Shown: positions 59,971 to 64,000 of the stretch, piece after piece | Position numbering within the stretch: position 1 is the stretch's first letter | How the letters are laid out: the number at the start of each line of letters is the position of its first letter | Assembly (NCBI RefSeq): GCF_016859285.1 | Contig: NC_053402.1 | Location: 6,481,031-6,545,030 of the forward strand | Source of the DNA: Xiphias gladius | Taxonomy: Eukaryota; Chordata; Actinopteri; Istiophoriformes; Xiphiidae | Reading direction: 5' to 3' | Length of the DNA stretch: 64,000 nt | Notes under the pieces: model-generated | Told to the model about the DNA's origin: nothing | Seen by the model: the letters and a program-made list of their open reading frames with translations, nothing else | Databases searched by the model: none | Program-made: the position numbers and the translations under genes

Positions 59971-60288
59971 GTGAGTCCTAGTGGGTTTCGGGTTTCCTCA
60001 CAGTGTTTTCCACAACTGAGGATGAGAAGACAGCCTGCAGCAGCGATCGCTCTCACACTACTACAGGACACAGTGCACTGTGTGATGCAGATCAGAGTCC
60101 AAGAGTTGAAATCCTGCTTTCAGGAGGTGATGGTCTCCTCCTCTCTCCTCTGCTCACCTGCCCCTCCGTCGTATCTGCAAACGTCACGATGTTAACATTT
60201 TATTCATTTGCTCTTCCTGCAACTCGGTACATCACAGTCTGCCTTCACCGGGACAGTTGAATGTTTTTTTGTAATTATTATTTTTCAG

Positions 60289-60445
60289 GACATTCATCCT
60301 TGTATTTGACCACTGGATGACTTTAGCTGTAATTTCTACAATGATCCGACGGCCGTAAAGTGAGACATACATTGATAGAAGTCATCTGGATTCGCCATCT
60401 AATTGGCTGTCTGCGAAGCACATGATGGCTAATAACGAGCTACAA
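60289..60445 (+). CDS. 5' exon 2 with probable start codon of an unidentified gene (MANNELQ...)
   Basis: Bounded by a good acceptor (TTATTATTTTTCAG at 60288) and a consensus donor (CTACAA|GTGAGT, intron from 60446). Tandem ATGs at 60422 and 60425; the second has A at -3 and G at +4. From it the exon reads MANNELQ and leaves in phase 0. Seven residues are too few to name the gene, and no further exon is seen before the window ends. The GC-rich exon 1 just upstream supports a real plus-strand transcription unit. Confidence 0.45.
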
Positions 60446-61264
60446 GTGAGTTTCACAACTTTTTTCATTACTGTGTTAAAGCTGCCATGTCAATTTGCAT
60501 ATTAGCGCTCATGTTCATGTAAAGATGCAATGAGGCAAACATCTGGAGATTTGGAATTGACTCTTGTTGATATCTGTAGTGATGGGAGTATGTCTGTGAA
60601 GTAAATAATCTTAAAAACTTTCCTTGTTGTTGATATTTGATGAGTGATATCGTTCTTTAAGGAGTTAATCCGGCAATTTTTCGTTGCCCTTCCATTACGA
60701 TGGGGCATTTGCAAAAGACACACTTAAAAAAAAGAATGATCCATATTGAAGTTTCATATGCTCAGATATCCTCACTTTTGGTCCCTTGTATGGGTTAAGT
60801 TCCAAAAATGCTAGATCCTACAGTTCCCATAATGAAACTGCACAATGCCCATGTCTTTCAGACTTCACACATAAAATTTTTAACAGATCTGTCTTCAATG
60901 CCACACTCATGTGGAACAGAGGGTAGAGATGGGAAAGATTTCAACGTTTGTGATTGGTGGACGTTAACGTCACTCAACAACTCAAGCCAGTTTAATCATT
61001 TTTAACAGACTGACTAAAATGTTTGTGTGCTTTTTCAAGCTCTTATATATAATTAATTTCAAAGCCGGACATATTAGAGCTTCTGAAAGAAAGACATTTT
61101 TTCAATCTTAATTTCAACTTGCTTGTTGACATGAACAGCATTTACAAGTCAGAGACTGGTAATAACTGAAACCCAATTGCCATGAATGCAGCAAAAGCTC
61201 AAGCCAGAGTTTTCACAGAAGACAGTATACTAATATTTTCACAGACTGAGAAGTACTACCCATT

Positions 61265-61575
61265 AGAGCTGTAACTAACAATTAGTTTAATAAAAATATA
61301 CATATATTATTTTTCTCAATCAATTAATCAATATAATGTTGGAAAATTGTGAAAAATATCCATCAGAAATTCCCAGAGTCCAAGGCGACACCTTCAAATG
61401 TCTTGTTTAGTCTAACAAACAAAATCTAAAACAAAGAATATTCAGTTTACAATGATACAAAACAGAGAAAAACAGCAAATCTTCACATAAGAGAAGCTGG
61501 AATCAGAGTTATAGATCATCAGAATATTTGCAGATTAATTTGCTGCTCATCAACTAATCGCATCAGCTCTATCTC
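61265..61575 (+). repeat. Interspersed element B, plus orientation
   Basis: Starts TAGAGCTGTAACTAACAATT and includes AATTGTGAAAAATATCCATC, CTTCAAATGTCTTGTTTAGT and AAGAGAAGCTGGAATCAGAG, ending ACTAATCGCATCAGCTCT. Near full length. Confidence 0.75.
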
Positions 61576-61636
61576 CCAGGGTGAGTAAACTGCTCTTCAT
61601 GTGTAGATGGCTGGATTCCTTTAGTGACCTTCCACT

Positions 61637-61697
61637 TTAATAAAAATATACATATATTATTTTTCAACATTATTGTTTTCCAACATTATATTGATTT
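61637..61697. repeat. Rearranged duplicate of element B sequence
   Basis: The first part repeats AATAAAAATATACATATATT from about 61290 directly; the second part, TTTTCCAACATTATATTGAT, is the inverted copy of sequence at about 61326-61346. One short segment is therefore a direct copy and its neighbour an inverted copy of the same 60-bp region. Confidence 0.8.
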
Positions 61698-62473
61698 CCA
61701 CTCACAGTAAGTTAGACTCGGTATGACACATTAAAGGCAGATGCACACATTAAAGTGTTTTGGAGTAAATGGATAAAATATCAGACTGTTTGCCTCTGCT
61801 GCTGCCTCTCTAAATGTCTGTGCCCCTACTGTGACCTCCAGTCCGTGATCAACATACATAAAATCAGCCAATGGACAAAAAGAAATAAGTGGTATTTTCA
61901 GGACAGAAGACTGTAGTTACATTATTAATGTGACTTTATAACATTTCTATTTCACAGACAAACGTGGGTAGACACTATTTCACAAGTAAAAAATCCACTA
62001 CAGTCTCTGCTCCTACTGTAGCCATGATACAGATATAGATTTCCCAAATTAAATGAAATGATTTCCCATTTGTGATGCAGTAGTTGCCCTCAGGTAGTCA
62101 GGGGTGAGTAATGGAGGGTGTTGTGGTGTCAGAGCGTCAGGTCTAATTTAGATGGGTTGGGTTACAGTTACCCTGGTGTCAGTCCAACCCAGGACAAATC
62201 TGAGGAAAATGTTAAAAAATAAAGGCTGAGTGCTGGTTCAGCTCAGCTCATGCCAGGAGACTCTGTGGTTAGTAACCCATGTTAAAAGGTTAAACTGCTG
62301 CAGAGAGCATACGCACTGGATATTGATACTATGATACTTCAGTTTGGTACAGGTCTACAAAGCTGAAATAGTTACAAACAAGACTGGTGATTGGTGTGTG
62401 ACAGCATGTAATTACATCAGAAACCACCCATATTTCTTGTTTCTATCTACAACCTGTGTGGTTTCAGTTTCAC

Positions 62474-62508
62474 ACAAGTCATTCCTGAAGCCAGCAGGAA
62501 TGACTTGT
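62474..62508. repeat. Perfect hairpin (14-bp arms, 7-nt loop)
   Basis: ACAAGTCATTCCTG (62474-62487) and CAGGAATGACTTGT (62495-62508) are exact reverse complements across AAGCCAG. No gene frame or known element surrounds it. Confidence 0.95.
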
Positions 62509-64000
62509 ATGAAAGTGTAGCAGTGGCAAATGTTTTCCCCAGAAATTAGCTCACTCACACACCATCCTTTATAGATTTCATTTGACACTGTGAAACTGCT
62601 GAATCATTTGTTGTGAGTGAAAACTGACTTCTTCCTTGACATTTATTAGTTTCCCTGAATAGGGAAGATGCATGCCATATTTCTTGGAAAGCCACATTGC
62701 ATGAGGATCAACAGTAACAGATAATATGGGTCAAAGTGCATCATCAAGTCTTGCATTATACCAATGGGTATGTCATAGAAACACAGTTTTGGCCTTAGTC
62801 TAAAAAGGGGTTTGCCATTTTCAAATTCCATTCCTCAATAGTGTAAAATGAAAATTGTAATAATTGAAAATATTTTAGGTAACTAAACCAACATCCTTGA
62901 GTTATTCAATATTTATCTCTGTCGCTTTAGAAATATTGAATAATAATAACTTCTGGCTGGGTGCTAATACCTACAAAAATAGATACTTCATGCGTGTTGA
63001 CATTTTGGTAAAAAAAAAAAAAAAAGAACTTGATTCATTATAGTGCTGCATGGCTGTGGAATGTTTGCTGGTGTAACTGACAATTTGACACTGTAACTGT
63101 TATAATTTCATTGCATTTGTACCATGTGTCTATCTTGTACCAGAGGAGCTTACCTATTAGTACACTAAAGTGTATATGTATCATTCAACAGTATTTTGTT
63201 TTTATTCATATTTCCAAAAATCTTCACACATGAGGACAAATTACTTCAGTTTACACCTAGAAAACATGAAACATTTATTTTGCTATGAAGTTTTCAGACA
63301 TGTTTGCTTTTTGTATTATTTCAACAGCAGGATAATCCTTGAAAAACTTCCTGTAAATAAGAGCAGCACATTTGAAAGAACACTCCAGCAATTTAGTGTT
63401 GCACTTCCACATAGTTAGGGGACTTTCAAGTGACATATTAATAAAAAAAATAATCAAAATAGAAGCAACACAGGATAAGTTATCCCGATTTTTAATCTCT
63501 AGTTGGGGCCAAGATCCAAAAATATTTCAGAATGCATTTCCCATAACACTGACGTCTTTCAAAATCCTTGCACAAGCTTGTAATACAGACAGAGACAAAA
63601 AAAAGACAAAATGTTCTCCCTGATTGAGTAGTTACCAGAGTTGATGAAGTATTTAAATGTGTTTATGGCCTCATAACTCAATCTATAATGCCTAGATGAT
63701 TGCTTGAGCTGCACTGGAGCAGGTCTGATTCAGCTTCCATCTGTGGCGAGGACAAGGGTTCAGTCATCATTACTGCTTGCCAGCAGACAGCCGGTGAGCG
63801 ACAGCTGATTGAGATCAAGGGGCCATGTTGGTAATGATGGTAGGCTGAACCTGTCAAAGTGGATCGAGGCACATTGGTGTGGTGACTGAGCTCGCTTGAT
63901 CACTCTCCTCCCTTTATTCCTCCTGAGTAGCTAATTAAGGCTGTACTGTTGCCGACACTCATCCTATTGGAGGTCACGACTGCTGAATTCACTGAGGAAA

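Larger units (their letters stand above)
60446..64000 (+). other. Presumed first coding intron of the right-hand gene
   Basis: AT-rich, with no exon I can support in phase 0. It contains element B (61265-61575), a rearranged duplicate (61637-61697), a perfect hairpin (62474-62508) and an A run at 63009-63024. Confidence 0.4.

Overview
This is a nuclear window from a ray-finned fish, most likely a percomorph teleost. That reading rests on intron-split vertebrate genes with GT-AG borders, AT-rich introns full of dinucleotide runs, and several interspersed repeat families of a kind I associate with percomorph genomes. There are no bacterial-style genes, CRISPR arrays or rRNA/tRNA genes that I can support. 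All gene models were built by hand from reading frame, splice phase and recalled vertebrate proteins; no search was run.

Layout, left to right. (1) On the minus strand at about 770-905 is a TATA box, a start codon and a signal-peptide exon ending in a good splice donor; the rest of this secreted-protein gene is not seen and probably lies off the left edge. (2) 4111-4763 (+) is trappc5, complete in two coding exons and 188 aa. (3) 6977-13740 (+) is mcoln1 (TRPML1, the lysosomal cation channel), reconstructed as 13 coding exons and 568 aa, with a CLEAR-like E-box about 190 bp upstream of its start. (4) A promoter-like GC-rich block near 20.85-21.2 kb ends in a splice donor and probably starts the next transcript. 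(5) 35519-53308 (+) is a very large, low-complexity proline-rich protein that I assign to the PRR36 family. It appears to make two C-termini: read-through of a splice donor at 49371 gives a short tail, a stop and a nearby poly(A) signal, while use of that donor joins in phase to a 980-nt exon at 52329-53308 that encodes a glutamine-rich coiled coil. (6) At 59.86-60.45 kb is a second promoter-like region with two 5' exons of an unidentified plus-strand gene that leaves the window on the right.

The order trappc5, mcoln1, prr36 mirrors a block of human chromosome 19p13.2 where TRAPPC5, MCOLN1 and PRR36 lie within a few hundred kb, which supports the identifications. The products act in membrane traffic: TRAPPC5 in vesicle tethering, MCOLN1 in lysosomal calcium release. 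PRR36 has no established role that I know of.

The rest is introns and intergenic sequence. I found several interspersed repeat families, each in two or more copies, including a fold-back element with long terminal inverted repeats (one copy lies directly after the prr36 stop codon) and a roughly 300-bp element present about six times in both orientations.
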